This document shows, in pieces, positions 34,025 to 43,163 of a stretch of DNA of 44,440 bases. Within the stretch, counting starts at the first letter, position 1. Each line of letters starts with the position of its first letter. Position numbers and translations under genes: made by a program. The DNA is from CAZDYI01 sp964509765 (GTDB lineage: Bacteria > Pseudomonadota > Gammaproteobacteria > Tethybacterales > Tethybacteraceae). The DNA is taken from positions 1 through 44,440 of the forward strand of contig CAZDYI010000004.1 of the NCBI GenBank assembly GCA_964509765.1, in the 5' to 3' direction. The notes beneath the pieces are model-generated. The model was not told the DNA's origin. It made no database searches and saw only the letters and a list, made by a program, of their open reading frames with translations.

Positions 34025-34711
34025 ATGTCCCCCTTTGAGGGCTTCATTTTTTATTGCGCCGCAGCCACATTGTTGCTGTCGGGCGCCGGGGTGATCACCC
34101 TGCGCAACCCCGTCCACTGCGCGCTGCTGCTGGTGGTTTCGTTCATATCCGCCGCGGTGCTGTGGCTCCTGCTCGGGGCCGAGTTCCTCGCCTGGGTGCT
34201 GGTCCTGGTCTACGTCGGCGCGGTGATGGTGCTGTTCCTGTTCGTCGTGATGATGCTCGACATCAACATCGACCGGGCCAAGGAGGGGTTCTGGCGCTTC
34301 TTCCCGATAGGGCTGGCCGTAGCCCTGTTGCTGGGCGTCCAGGTGTTCCTGGTGCTGAACTCCGGCGTGTTCGGGCCCGAGGCGTACCCTGAGCCCAAGT
34401 CGGCTACCGCGGACAAGGACTACAGCCACGCCCGCGAGCTCGGCGAGGTGATCTACACCGACTACCTGCTTGCATTCGAGGCCGCGGCCGCGGTGCTGCT
34501 CGTCGCGATAGTCGCGGCCATCGCGCTCACCCTGCGCAGGCGCCCCGAGAACAAGCAGCTCGACCCCGCTGCGCAGGTCGTCGTCAAGGCCGGCGACCGG
34601 GTCTCGTTGGAGCAGGTCGTCCTCGACGAGCCCAAGCCCGAGCCGGAGGCCGAGGAAGGCGGCGGAGACGGGCAGGGGGACAGGCCTGAGCCGGAGGGCT
34701 CCTCGAAGTGA
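34025..34711 (+). CDS. nuoJ: NADH-quinone oxidoreductase subunit J
   Basis: NuoJ (ND6-like) is a membrane subunit of proton-pumping complex I. Five membrane segments are visible, among them LVLVYVGAVMVLFLFVVMML, the conserved helix containing the pi-bulge region. The 228-residue protein carries a charged, acidic tail of about 50 residues (KPEPEAEEGGG and following) that is longer than usual. It starts 15 bp after tilS; TAAAAT near the tilS end (around 33980) could be a -10 box for this cluster. It opens a nuoJKLMN unit with nuoA-I missing upstream. Confidence 0.94.
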   Translation: MSPFEGFIFYCAAATLLLSGAGVITLRNPVHCALLLVVSFISAAVLWLLLGAEFLAWVLVLVYVGAVMVLFLFVVMMLDINIDRAKEGFWRFFPIGLAVALLLGVQVFLVLNSGVFGPEAYPEPKSATADKDYSHARELGEVIYTDYLLAFEAAAAVLLVAIVAAIALTLRRRPENKQLDPAAQVVVKAGDRVSLEQVVLDEPKPEPEAEEGGGDGQGDRPEPEGSSK

Positions 34712-35022
34712 CCCTCGCCCCGGGCCTTGCCCATTTCCTCACGCTCGGCACGCTGCTGTTCCTGATCGGGATCATGGGGGTGATCCTCAACCGCAAGAAC
34801 ATCCTCATCGTCCTGATGTCGATCGAGCTGGTTCTGCTCGCAGTCAACCTCAACTTCATCGCGCTGTCGAGCTACCTCGACGACGTCGCCGGCTACGTCT
34901 TCGTGCTGTTCGTGATGACCGTCGCCGCGGCCGAGTCGGCGATCGGGCTGGCGATCCTGGTCGTCGCCTTCCGCAAGCGCAAGTCGATCAACGTCGACGA
35001 CTGGAAGGAGCTCTCGGGATGA
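34708..35022 (+). CDS. nuoK: NADH-quinone oxidoreductase subunit K
   Basis: NuoK (ND4L-like) is a three-helix subunit of complex I. The 104-residue protein has the family landmarks FLTLGTLLFLIGIMGVILNR, the helix-2 glutamate in LMSIELVLLAVNLNFI, and the second glutamate in VAAAESAIGLAILV, both needed for proton transfer in known enzymes. It starts at GTG in a GTGA overlap with nuoJ and ends in an ATGA overlap with nuoL. Confidence 0.96.
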   Translation: MTLAPGLAHFLTLGTLLFLIGIMGVILNRKNILIVLMSIELVLLAVNLNFIALSSYLDDVAGYVFVLFVMTVAAAESAIGLAILVVAFRKRKSINVDDWKELSG

Positions 35023-36968
35023 TCAAGGCAGTCGTCCCGTGGATCCCGCTGCTGCCGCTCTTGGCGGCCGTCGCCTGCGGCCTCGCCGGCAGGAGGATGG
35101 GGACGATCCCGTCCGCGGCCGTCGCGATCGGCGGCGTCGCCCTGTCGTTCGCGCTGTCGTGCGTCGTCGCCTGGGAGCACTTCCGCACGGGCGAGGTGGT
35201 CAACTTCGACTGGTACGTGTGGGCGGAGGTCGGCGACACGGTCCTCAAGGTGGGCTTCCTCGTCGACGGCCTGACCTCGGTGATGATCCTGGTCGTCACG
35301 TTCGTCTCGCTGATGGTCCACGTCTACACGATGGGCTACATGCGCGGCGACCCCGGCTACCAGCGCTTCTTCTCCTACATCGCGCTGTTTACCTTCTCGA
35401 TGCTGATGCTCGTGATGGGCAACAACTTCCTGCAGCTGTTCTTCGGCTGGGAGGCCGTCGGCCTGGTCTCGTACCTTCTGATCGGCTTCTGGTTCCAGAG
35501 GCCGTCGGCGATCCACGCAAACCTCAAGGCGTTCCTGGTCAACCGCGTCGGCGACTTCGGCTTCATAATCGGCATCGGCCTGGCGCTCGCCTACCTCGGC
35601 TCGCTCGACTACGCCGAGGCGTTCGCCGCGCGGGAGGCGCTCGCCGGCGAGGCGCTCGAGATCATCCCCGGCAGGCCCTGGGAGGTAGCGACCGTTTTGT
35701 GCCTCGGACTGTTCATCGGCGCGATGGGCAAGTCCGCGCAGTTCCCGCTGCACGTCTGGCTGCCGGACTCGATGGAGGGCCCGACTCCGATCTCGGCGCT
35801 GATCCACGCCGCGACTATGGTGACCGCGGGCATCTTCATGGTCGCGCGGATGGCGCCGCTGTTCGAGCTGTCCGAGACGGCGCTCGCGACCGTGATGGTC
35901 ATAGGCGGGATCACCGCGTTCTTCATGGCGCTGCTCGGCCTTATCCAGAACGACATCAAGCGGGTGGTCGCGTACTCGACCCTGTCGCAGCTCGGCTACA
36001 TGACCGCGGCGCTAGGCGCCTCGGCGTACTCGATCGCGATCTTCCACCTGACCACGCACGCATTCTTCAAGGCCCTTCTGTTCCTCGGCGCCGGGGCGGT
36101 GATCGTCGCCCTGCACCACGAGCAGGACATGCGAAAGATGGGCGGGCTGCGAAGCAGGATGCCGATCACCTTCTGGACGATGGTAATCGGCTCGCTCGCG
36201 CTGTGCGGGCTGCCGCCGCTCGCCGGCTACTTCTCCAAGGACCTGATCATCGCCGCGGTCGGAGCGAGCGACTTCGCCGCGGCCTCGGTCGTCTACCCGG
36301 CGCTCGTCGCCTCGGCGTTCATCACCTCGTTCTACTCCTTCCGTCTCCTTGCGATGGTTTTCTTCGGCAGGGGCGGCGACCCGCACGGCCACGGCGAGGT
36401 CCGCGACTGCGACTGGACGATCAGCCTGCCGCTGGTCCTGCTCGCGATCCCGTCGATCGCCTCGGGCTACCTGCTGATGGGGCCGATCCTGTCGAGCTCG
36501 TGGTTCGTCGGCGCCGGCGAGGCGGTCGAGGCGGCATCCTACAACCCTGAGCTCGCGGAGTCGCTGCTGACTCCGGGCTCGCTGCTCGCCCACGCGCCGT
36601 TCGCGCCGGTGATGTACATCGCCGCGGCCGGGGTTGCCGTCGCGCTGTACATGTACCTCGCCGCGCCGTCGATGCCGGGCGCGGCGGTTCGCCTGTCGGG
36701 GCCGGTCTACAGGCTGCTCGAGATCAAGTACGGCATGGACATCTTCAACGAGAGGGTGCTTGCCGCGGGCGCGAGGAAGTTGGGCGCCGCGTTCTGGAGG
36801 GGCGTCGACGGCGCGGTGATCGACGGGGCGATCGACGGGTCTGCAGGGCTCGTGCGCCGCTGGGCGCTGTCGCTGCGCACCCTGCAGAGCGGCCGGATTT
36901 ACCATTACGCATTCGCGATGGTCTTGAGCCTTTCGGTGTTGCTGCTGTGGCTGCTCAGGACGGAGTAG
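35019..36968 (+). CDS. nuoL: NADH-quinone oxidoreductase subunit L
   Basis: NuoL is the distal antiporter-like subunit of complex I with the long lateral helix. The 649-residue protein has the Na/H antiporter-type core, including the conserved Glu in FFGWEAVGLVSYLLIGFWF, the Lys in MGKSAQFPLHVWLPDSMEGPTP and HAATMVTAGIFMVARM. The C terminus continues through further membrane segments typical of the lateral-helix region. The ATG overlaps nuoK as ATGA. Confidence 0.97.
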   Translation: MIKAVVPWIPLLPLLAAVACGLAGRRMGTIPSAAVAIGGVALSFALSCVVAWEHFRTGEVVNFDWYVWAEVGDTVLKVGFLVDGLTSVMILVVTFVSLMVHVYTMGYMRGDPGYQRFFSYIALFTFSMLMLVMGNNFLQLFFGWEAVGLVSYLLIGFWFQRPSAIHANLKAFLVNRVGDFGFIIGIGLALAYLGSLDYAEAFAAREALAGEALEIIPGRPWEVATVLCLGLFIGAMGKSAQFPLHVWLPDSMEGPTPISALIHAATMVTAGIFMVARMAPLFELSETALATVMVIGGITAFFMALLGLIQNDIKRVVAYSTLSQLGYMTAALGASAYSIAIFHLTTHAFFKALLFLGAGAVIVALHHEQDMRKMGGLRSRMPITFWTMVIGSLALCGLPPLAGYFSKDLIIAAVGASDFAAASVVYPALVASAFITSFYSFRLLAMVFFGRGGDPHGHGEVRDCDWTISLPLVLLAIPSIASGYLLMGPILSSSWFVGAGEAVEAASYNPELAESLLTPGSLLAHAPFAPVMYIAAAGVAVALYMYLAAPSMPGAAVRLSGPVYRLLEIKYGMDIFNERVLAAGARKLGAAFWRGVDGAVIDGAIDGSAGLVRRWALSLRTLQSGRIYHYAFAMVLSLSVLLLWLLRTE

Positions 36969-36981
36969 GGGGGAGCGGGCC

Positions 36982-38445
36982 GTGCTGTCGTCGCTGATCT
37001 GGCTGCCGATCGCCGCGGGCCTCGGCCTGCTGGCCCTGGGCCGCGCGAAGCTGTCCGACGACGTCGTCCGCTGGGCCGCCTTGGCGGCGGCGGCGCTGAC
37101 CGTCCTGCTGAGCCTCCTGCTGCTTTACGGCTTCGACAAGTCCGCGTCCGGCATGCAGTTCGTCGAGAGCGTCCCGTGGATCGACAGGTACGACATCGAC
37201 TACGCGCTCGGCGTCGACGGGATCTCGGTCGCGCTGATCGTCCTCAACGCGGTCGTCACCCTGCTCACCGTCGCCGCCGGCTGGCGCTCTGTCACCCGAA
37301 GCGTTCCGATTTACATGGCGGCGTTCCTGCTGATGTGCGGCTTCGTCAACGGCGTTTTCTCGGCGATGGACGCGGTCCTGTTCTACGTTTTCTGGGAGGC
37401 GACCCTGGTTCCGCTTTTCCTGGTGATCGGCATCTGGGGCGGCGACCGGCGCGTCTACGCCGCGATCAAGTTCTTCCTCTACACGTTCTTCGGTTCTATC
37501 CTGATGCTCGTCGCGTTCCTGTACCTGTACCAGACAGTCGGCGACTTCGACTTCAGGAAGATGCGCGAGGCCGAGATCGCGGCCGCGGCCCAGCCGTGGA
37601 TATTCTTCGCCTTCCTTGCCGCGTTCGCGGTCAAGGTGCCGATGGTCCCGGTTCACACCTGGCTGCCGGACGCCCACGTCGAGGCGCCGACCGGCGGATC
37701 GATAGTCCTTGCCGCGGTCATGCTCAAGCTCGGCGGCTACGGCTTCCTGCGCCTGTCGCTGCCGATCGTCCCCGAGGCGAGCATCGAGTTCGCCTGGGTC
37801 ATCATCGCGCTCTCGCTTGTGGCGATCATCTACATCGGGCTCGTCGCGCTCGTACAGGACGACATGAAGAAGCTCGTCGCGTACTCGTCGGTCGCGCACA
37901 TGGGCTTCGTGACGCTCGGGACCTTCGTGTTCGACGACCTCGGCATGACCGGCGCGATCTACCAGATGATCTCGCACGGCTTCATCTCCGGGGCAATGTT
38001 CTTCTGCATCGGCGTGCTCTACGACCGCCTGCACACCCGGAAGATCTCCGACTACGGCGGCGTGGTCAACACCATGCCGAAGTACGCTGCGATGCTGATG
38101 CTGTTCGCGATGGCCAACGCCGGCCTGCCGGGAACGAGCGGCTTCGTCGGCGAGTTCATGGTGATCCTGTCGGCGATCCGCGCGAACATATGGTGGGGGA
38201 TACTCGCGGCGACGACCCTGGTCACTGGCGCGGCGTACTCGCTGTGGATGTACAAGCGGGCGATCTACGGCGCCGTTGCCAACGAGAAGGTCGGCGCGCT
38301 CAAGGACGTGAGCCGCCGCGAGTTCGCGATCCTCGGGGCGTTCGCCTTCCTCGTGATCCTGTTCGGCGTCTGGCCGCTTCCGATAACCGACCTGGTCCAG
38401 GTAAGCGTCCGCGACCTCGTCGAGCACGTCGAGATGGCGAGGTGA
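36982..38445 (+). CDS. nuoM: NADH-quinone oxidoreductase subunit M
   Basis: NuoM (ND4-like) is the second antiporter-type subunit of complex I. The 487-residue membrane protein has the conserved Glu in FWEATLVPLFLVIGIWGG, the Lys in VKVPMVPVHTWLPDAHVEAPT and GGYGFLRLSLPIVPEA, plus YSSVAHMGFVTLG. GTG is the start, with GGGGGGAG a few bases upstream. It ends in a GTGA overlap with nuoN. Confidence 0.97.
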   Translation: MLSSLIWLPIAAGLGLLALGRAKLSDDVVRWAALAAAALTVLLSLLLLYGFDKSASGMQFVESVPWIDRYDIDYALGVDGISVALIVLNAVVTLLTVAAGWRSVTRSVPIYMAAFLLMCGFVNGVFSAMDAVLFYVFWEATLVPLFLVIGIWGGDRRVYAAIKFFLYTFFGSILMLVAFLYLYQTVGDFDFRKMREAEIAAAAQPWIFFAFLAAFAVKVPMVPVHTWLPDAHVEAPTGGSIVLAAVMLKLGGYGFLRLSLPIVPEASIEFAWVIIALSLVAIIYIGLVALVQDDMKKLVAYSSVAHMGFVTLGTFVFDDLGMTGAIYQMISHGFISGAMFFCIGVLYDRLHTRKISDYGGVVNTMPKYAAMLMLFAMANAGLPGTSGFVGEFMVILSAIRANIWWGILAATTLVTGAAYSLWMYKRAIYGAVANEKVGALKDVSRREFAILGAFAFLVILFGVWPLPITDLVQVSVRDLVEHVEMAR

Positions 38446-39890
38446 GCGCGGCGGAGCTGGCGCTGGGCTCGGCCGCGGCCGAGATCCTGCTGTTCCTCGG
38501 CGGCTGCGCGGTGCTGGTCGCGGCGACCTTCCGCGCCGTCCCGGCGCGGCTGCTGTGGCACTCGACGGTCGCGCTGCTGGTCCTGGCGGCGCTGGTCGTG
38601 TTCCAGACGTGGCCGGACGAGGCCTCGGTCACCTACGGCGGCCTCTACAGCGCGTCCGCGCTGACGGCGATCCTCCAGCTCGGCGTCCTGCTCTCGTCTG
38701 CGGGAGCGCTTGCGTACTCGGGCGAGTACCTCGCCGAGCGCAAGATACTCAACGGCGAGTTCCTGTCGCTCGCGCTGTTCGCTACCTGCGGGATGATGCT
38801 GATCGTCGCTTCGAGCCACTTCCTGACCCTGTACCTCGGCCTCGAGCTGATGTCGCTCTCGCTCTACGCGATGATCGCCCTGCGCCGGGACAGCGGCAAG
38901 GCGATCGAGTCGGCGATGAAGTACTTCGTCCTCGGCGCGCTGGCCTCGGGCCTGCTGCTGTACGGCATGTCGATGGTCTACGCCGCGACGGGCACGCTTT
39001 CCATCGGCGGCGTCGCCTCATCGATCGCCTCTGGCACGGTTTCCGACGTCGACGCAGTTCTTGCGGTCGGGACGGTTTTCGTCGTCGCCGGGGTGGCGTT
39101 CAAGCTCGGCGCGGCTCCGTTCCACATGTGGCTGCCGGACGTTTACGACGGCGCCCCGACCGCGGTGACCCTGTTCATCGGCGCGGCTCCGAAGGTTGCG
39201 GCGTTCGCGATCGCGGTCCGGATGGTCGCCGAGGCGCTCGGCCCGCTCTCGTCCGACTGGAGCGCGATGCTTGCCCTGCTTGCGGTCGCCTCGCTTGCGG
39301 TCGGCAACGTCGCGGCGATCGCGCAGACGAGCCTCAAGCGCATGCTTGCGTACTCGGCCATCTCGCACATGGGCTTTTTGCTCATCGGCCTTGTCGCCGC
39401 GACCCCCGAGGGCCAGGCCGCGGCGCTGTTCTACGCCCTTGCGTACGCGCTGATGTCGGTGGGCGGCTTCGGGATGCTTGTGCTGCTTTCGCGCGGCGGG
39501 AGCGAGACCGAGACCCTCGACGACATGAAGGGCATGGCGCGGCGCAACGGGGCAGTCGCGGCGCTGATGATGGTGCTGATGCTTTCGATGGCGGGCGTCC
39601 CGCCGCTGGTCGGCTTCTACGCAAAGTTCGTCGTCTGGTCCGCGGCGGTCAACGCCGGCTGGACCTGGCTTGCGGTCGTCGCGGGCGTGTTCTCAGTTAT
39701 CGGCGCCTTCTACTACCTGCGGGTGATCAAGCTGATGTACTTCGACGAGCCCGATGAGGGCGCGCAGGAATTCAAGCTCGGAAAGGCATCCCTTGCGATC
39801 GCCGGAATCAACGGCCTGCTGGTCCTGGCCGTCGGCATCATTCCGGGCTGGCTTCTCGACGCCTGCCTGAAGGCGATAACGGGATCCTGA
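38442..39890 (+). CDS. nuoN: NADH-quinone oxidoreductase subunit N
   Basis: NuoN (ND2-like) is the third antiporter-type subunit of complex I. The 482-residue protein has the conserved Glu in LGLELMSLSLYAMIALRR, the Lys in FKLGAAPFHMWLPDVYDGAPT and YSAISHMGFLLIGLV, and fourteen or so membrane segments. It starts at GTG in a GTGA overlap with nuoM. Its TGA stop lies inside a CTGA that appears to start the next gene. Confidence 0.97.
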   Translation: MSAAELALGSAAAEILLFLGGCAVLVAATFRAVPARLLWHSTVALLVLAALVVFQTWPDEASVTYGGLYSASALTAILQLGVLLSSAGALAYSGEYLAERKILNGEFLSLALFATCGMMLIVASSHFLTLYLGLELMSLSLYAMIALRRDSGKAIESAMKYFVLGALASGLLLYGMSMVYAATGTLSIGGVASSIASGTVSDVDAVLAVGTVFVVAGVAFKLGAAPFHMWLPDVYDGAPTAVTLFIGAAPKVAAFAIAVRMVAEALGPLSSDWSAMLALLAVASLAVGNVAAIAQTSLKRMLAYSAISHMGFLLIGLVAATPEGQAAALFYALAYALMSVGGFGMLVLLSRGGSETETLDDMKGMARRNGAVAALMMVLMLSMAGVPPLVGFYAKFVVWSAAVNAGWTWLAVVAGVFSVIGAFYYLRVIKLMYFDEPDEGAQEFKLGKASLAIAGINGLLVLAVGIIPGWLLDACLKAITGS

Positions 39891-40495
39891 CGGAGCGACC
39901 GGCCACGGGCCCGCAGACAGGCGACCTGCCCGACTTCACCGAGCGGCGCCTGGAAGGGGAGGTCGTAAACGACCTCGGCTTCATCCGCCTGGAGCGCGAC
40001 CGGGTCAGGACCCACGACGGGGTCGAGGCCGAGCGCTGCGTAGTCCGCCACGTCGGGGCGGTTGCGGTGGCCGCAATCACCGCTGACGGGAAGATCGTGC
40101 TCGTCCACCAGTACCGCTACGCGCCTGGCATGCACACGATGGAGGTGCCCGCGGGCAAGCTTGACAAGCGCGGCGAGGACCCGCTCGAGTGCGCCAAGCG
40201 CGAGCTCATGGAGGAGACCGGCCACGAGTCCGACGACTGGAGCTGGATGTTCGACTCGCTGTCGAGCCCGGGCTTCACCGACGAGGTCCTGAAGGTGTAC
40301 CTCGCTAGCAACGCGAGGAAAGCGGCCGAGCCGAGCCCGGACAGCGGCGAGAGCGTGAGCGTCGTCCCGCTGCCGCTTGCGGAGGCGCACAGGATGGTCC
40401 TCGGCGGGCAGCTCACCGAGGCCCGCACGCAGATCGCTGTGCTGTGGCTCAAGGACCGCGGCATCCCGGACGCCGCGGCGTTCGCGGAGGGCTAG
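39887..40495 (+). CDS. NudF-like Nudix hydrolase, apparent CTG start
   Basis: This 202-residue protein resembles ADP-ribose/ADP-sugar diphosphatase NudF. It has the N-terminal dimerisation strand region (DFTERRLEGEVV, RDRVRTHDGVEAERCVVRHVGAVAV), LVHQYRYAPG, and a Nudix box from PAGKLDKRGED through KRELMEETGH. The box has one extra residue between its first Gly and Glu. The frame is open back to nuoN with no ATG, GTG or TTG before GTG 40067, and starting there would remove the first 60 residues, including the GAVAV strand. CTG 39887 overlaps the nuoN stop as CTGA, matching the 4-bp couplings elsewhere in this window. CTG 39926 (before PDFTERR) is the alternative. Confidence 0.85.
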   Translation: MTERPATGPQTGDLPDFTERRLEGEVVNDLGFIRLERDRVRTHDGVEAERCVVRHVGAVAVAAITADGKIVLVHQYRYAPGMHTMEVPAGKLDKRGEDPLECAKRELMEETGHESDDWSWMFDSLSSPGFTDEVLKVYLASNARKAAEPSPDSGESVSVVPLPLAEAHRMVLGGQLTEARTQIAVLWLKDRGIPDAAAFAEG

Positions 40496-41286
40496 GAGCC
40501 GGACAGCTCCTCGGAGCGCCTTCTCGCCGCCTCTATCGCCTCTGTCAGGGCGTCGGCGAAACCCCGGTCGGACAGGAGGCCGAGCGCAGCCTCGGTTGTT
40601 CCGCCCTTGGACGTAACCTTCCTGCGCAGCTCGCCGGGGGTCTCGCCCGCGCCCTCAACCATCGCGCATGCGCCCGCAACCGTCGCAAGGGTGGCCTCCA
40701 GCGCCAGGGCGGGGTCCAGGCCCATTTCCGCGCCCTTGGCGGCCATGGCCTCGATCACCAGGTAGGCGTATGCGGGCCCCGAGCCGGAAAGCGCTGTTGC
40801 GGCGTGCATCAGGTTCTCGTTCTCGAGCCAGCGGAAGCCGCCCATCGCCGAGAACGTCTCGCGCGCGAGCTGCGCCGCGGCCGACCCGCTGCCGTCCGGC
40901 CCGCATGCGAAGGTGAAGCCCTTGCCGGCGACCAGCGGGGTGTTTGGCATGGTCCGGACGACCTGCGCGCCGCCGAGCAGCCCGACGAGGGTCGCTACGG
41001 ACACCCCGGCTGCGATGCTTATCACCGGGACCCCGGCGAGGTCCCTGCCTGAGGCGAGGGACGCGCAGGCGTCGGCCATGTCCTGGGGCTTGACGCACAG
41101 GAAGTATGCGTCCGCCTCGGGCAGGTCGGCGGGGGAGGCGCAGGCCGCGAGGCCTGCGGACTCGTGCCGCTTCCTTGCGTCCGCGCTTGGGTCGGCAACG
41201 CTGGCCCCGGACTTTGAGTCGAGCGAGGCTAGGATCGCGGACGCCATCACGCCCCCGCCGACGAAGGCGAGGGATTTTTCGCTCAA
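40492..41286 (-). CDS. proC: Pyrroline-5-carboxylate reductase
   Basis: ProC reduces pyrroline-5-carboxylate to proline with NAD(P)H. The 264-residue protein starts with the Rossmann segment LAFVGGGVMASAILASL, then YFLCVKPQDM, SIAAGVSVATL, VVRTMPNTPLVAGKG, and the C-terminal signature SGSGPAYAYLVIEAM and KVTSKGGTTEAAL. It starts at TTG in a TTGA overlap with yggS. Its TAG stop and the TAG of the converging Nudix gene share one CTAG palindrome, so the two genes overlap by 4 bp. Confidence 0.95.
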   Translation of the reverse strand: MSEKSLAFVGGGVMASAILASLDSKSGASVADPSADARKRHESAGLAACASPADLPEADAYFLCVKPQDMADACASLASGRDLAGVPVISIAAGVSVATLVGLLGGAQVVRTMPNTPLVAGKGFTFACGPDGSGSAAAQLARETFSAMGGFRWLENENLMHAATALSGSGPAYAYLVIEAMAAKGAEMGLDPALALEATLATVAGACAMVEGAGETPGELRRKVTSKGGTTEAALGLLSDRGFADALTEAIEAARRRSEELSGS

Positions 41287-41993
41287 GGCCTCTCCCCCAT
41301 CAGCGCCGTGCCGATCCGCACATGGGTCGCGCCCTCGATGACCGCCTCCTCGAAGTCGGCGGACATCCCCATCGACAGGCAGTCGATCCCGGGGCGGTCC
41401 TTCCGCGCTTCCTGAAGCAGCGACGCAAGCTGCCCGAACCTGTCGCGCCTGCCCGCCGGGTCCAGCCCCGGCTCGGGTATGCACATCAGGCCGCGGACCT
41501 CGACGCCCTCCACGGAGCCGACCTCGTCGATGAACGACGGCACGTCCGCGGGCGGGATGCCGGACTTGGTCTCCTCCCCGCCGAGGTTGACCTGCACGAG
41601 CGCCCGGATCGGGCCGAGCCCCGCCTCGACCCTCTCCCTGCCGAGCCGCCGCGCGACCTTCGCGCGGTCAAGCGAGTGGATCCAGTCGAAGGTCCGCGCC
41701 GCGGCGGCGCACTTGTTCGACTGGAGCGGGCCGACGAGGTGCCAGGCGCACTCGCCGGCGCCTTCGAGCCGGGAGCGCTTGTCCTCGGCCTCCCGGACGT
41801 AGTTCTCGCCGAAGTTCCTGATTCCGCAACCGAATGCCTCGCGCATGGCGTCAACGCCGATGCGCTTGGTGACCGCCACCACCGTGACTCTTCCGGCTGC
41901 GCGCGGCGGGGAGGCCGCGGAGCAGGCCTCGCCGATTCTGCGCTCTATCTCCCTTTTCCTTTCGCATATAATCCCGTTGCGAACCCCGCCCAC
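41283..41993 (-). CDS. YggS-family PLP homeostasis protein
   Basis: YggS (PLPBP) binds pyridoxal phosphate and helps control its free level and amino acid balance. The 236-residue protein has the PLP lysine in VVAVTKRIGVDAMREAF, then NFGENYVREAEDK, WHLVGPLQSNK, VQVNLGGEETKSG and LSMGMSADFEEAVIEGATHVRIGTALMG. The GTG start is least certain, but no ATG is in frame nearby. It forms an operon with proC and diverges from pilT, the arrangement known from Pseudomonas (proC-yggS / pilT). Confidence 0.93.
   Translation of the reverse strand: MGGVRNGIICERKREIERRIGEACSAASPPRAAGRVTVVAVTKRIGVDAMREAFGCGIRNFGENYVREAEDKRSRLEGAGECAWHLVGPLQSNKCAAAARTFDWIHSLDRAKVARRLGRERVEAGLGPIRALVQVNLGGEETKSGIPPADVPSFIDEVGSVEGVEVRGLMCIPEPGLDPAGRRDRFGQLASLLQEARKDRPGIDCLSMGMSADFEEAVIEGATHVRIGTALMGERP
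41967..41972 (+). promoter_or_regulatory. Candidate -10 box for pilT
   Basis: TATAAT lies 64 bp before the pilT ATG, inside the first codons of yggS on the other strand. No good -35 is seen at 17 bp, so it may need an activator; a second AT-rich patch at 42001-42007 is closer to the gene. Confidence 0.35.
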
Positions 41994-42036
41994 CCTAGGA
42001 AATTATAGGTTTGAGGCACGCCGGAGACTAGAACTG

Positions 42037-43146
42037 ATGGAAGGGAAGGACCTGCTTGACAACCTGCTCAGGTTTATCGTAGACAACAACGCCTCGGACC
42101 TGCACATATCGACGGGCCTCGAGCCCAGGGTCAGGATCCACGGCGACATCGTGACGATCGAGTCCGAGGACGTCGGGGTGATCACCCCGGAGAAGTCCGA
42201 GGGGATCGGCCGCGCGCTGCTGCCCGAGGACGAGGACTGGAACAACTACCTCTCGACCCACGAGGCGGACTTCTCCTACAGCCTGGAGGGCATCGCCCGC
42301 TTCCGCGTGAACATGTTCATGCAGAACCGCGGGATCGGCATCGTCTTCAGGGTGATCCCGTCGGAGGTGCTCACCCTCGACCAGCTCCAGTGCCCGGAGA
42401 TCTTCCGCAACCTGGTCCACAACATCAAGGCCGGCGTCGTGCTGGTGACCGGGCCTACCGGCTCGGGCAAGTCCACGACCCTCGCGGCGATGATCAACGA
42501 GATCAACGAGAACGCCAAGGAGCACATCCTCACCATCGAGGACCCGATCGAGTTCGTGCACCAGCCGAAGAACTCGCTGATCAACCAGCGCGAGGTCGGC
42601 GCCCACACCAAGAGCTTCTCCAACGCCCTCAAGGCCGCCCTGCGGGAGGACCCCGACGTCATCCTCGTCGGCGAGATGCGCGACCTCGAGACCATCCGGC
42701 TCGCCCTGACCGCGGCCGAGACCGGCCACCTGGTCTTCGGGACGCTGCACACCTCGTCCGCGGCAAAGACCATGGACCGGGTCATCGACGTCTTCCCGGC
42801 GGCCGAGAAGGACATGGTCCGCGCGATGCTCTCCGAGAGCCTGCGCTGCGTGATCTCGCAGCAGCTCATGAAGCGCGCCGAGGGCGGCAGGATCGCCTGC
42901 CACGAGATCCTGATCTCGACCCCGGCGATCAGGAACCTCATCCGCGAGAACAAGGTCGCGCAGATCTACTCCGCGCTGCAGACCGGCAAGAAGGAGGGGA
43001 TGCAGACCATGGACGACGCCATGCTGCTGCTGTGCGAGAACCGGCTGGTCGACCCGAAGGAGTGCTACTCCAAGGCGGTCAACAAGAAGAAGTTCGCCCA
43101 GCTCGCGGGAGTCTCGGCGCAGCAGGCCGAGGCCGACTCCGACTAG
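42037..43146 (+). CDS. pilT: Type IV pilus retraction ATPase PilT
   Basis: PilT is the hexameric ATPase that drives type IV pilus retraction and twitching. The 369-residue protein shows the N-terminal NNASDLHISTGLEPRVR, Walker A GPTGSGKST (139-147), the Asp box HILTIEDPIEFVH, Walker B PDVILVGEMRDLETI, the His box GHLVFGTLHTSSAAKTMDR, and the PilT-specific AIRNLIRE near the C terminus, which separates it from PilU and PilB. The start is ATG; GGAG is 12 bases upstream. pilU, its usual neighbour, is not downstream. Confidence 0.96.
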   Translation: MEGKDLLDNLLRFIVDNNASDLHISTGLEPRVRIHGDIVTIESEDVGVITPEKSEGIGRALLPEDEDWNNYLSTHEADFSYSLEGIARFRVNMFMQNRGIGIVFRVIPSEVLTLDQLQCPEIFRNLVHNIKAGVVLVTGPTGSGKSTTLAAMINEINENAKEHILTIEDPIEFVHQPKNSLINQREVGAHTKSFSNALKAALREDPDVILVGEMRDLETIRLALTAAETGHLVFGTLHTSSAAKTMDRVIDVFPAAEKDMVRAMLSESLRCVISQQLMKRAEGGRIACHEILISTPAIRNLIRENKVAQIYSALQTGKKEGMQTMDDAMLLLCENRLVDPKECYSKAVNKKKFAQLAGVSAQQAEADSD

Positions 43147-43163
43147 GCGGCAAGGCCCGCCCG

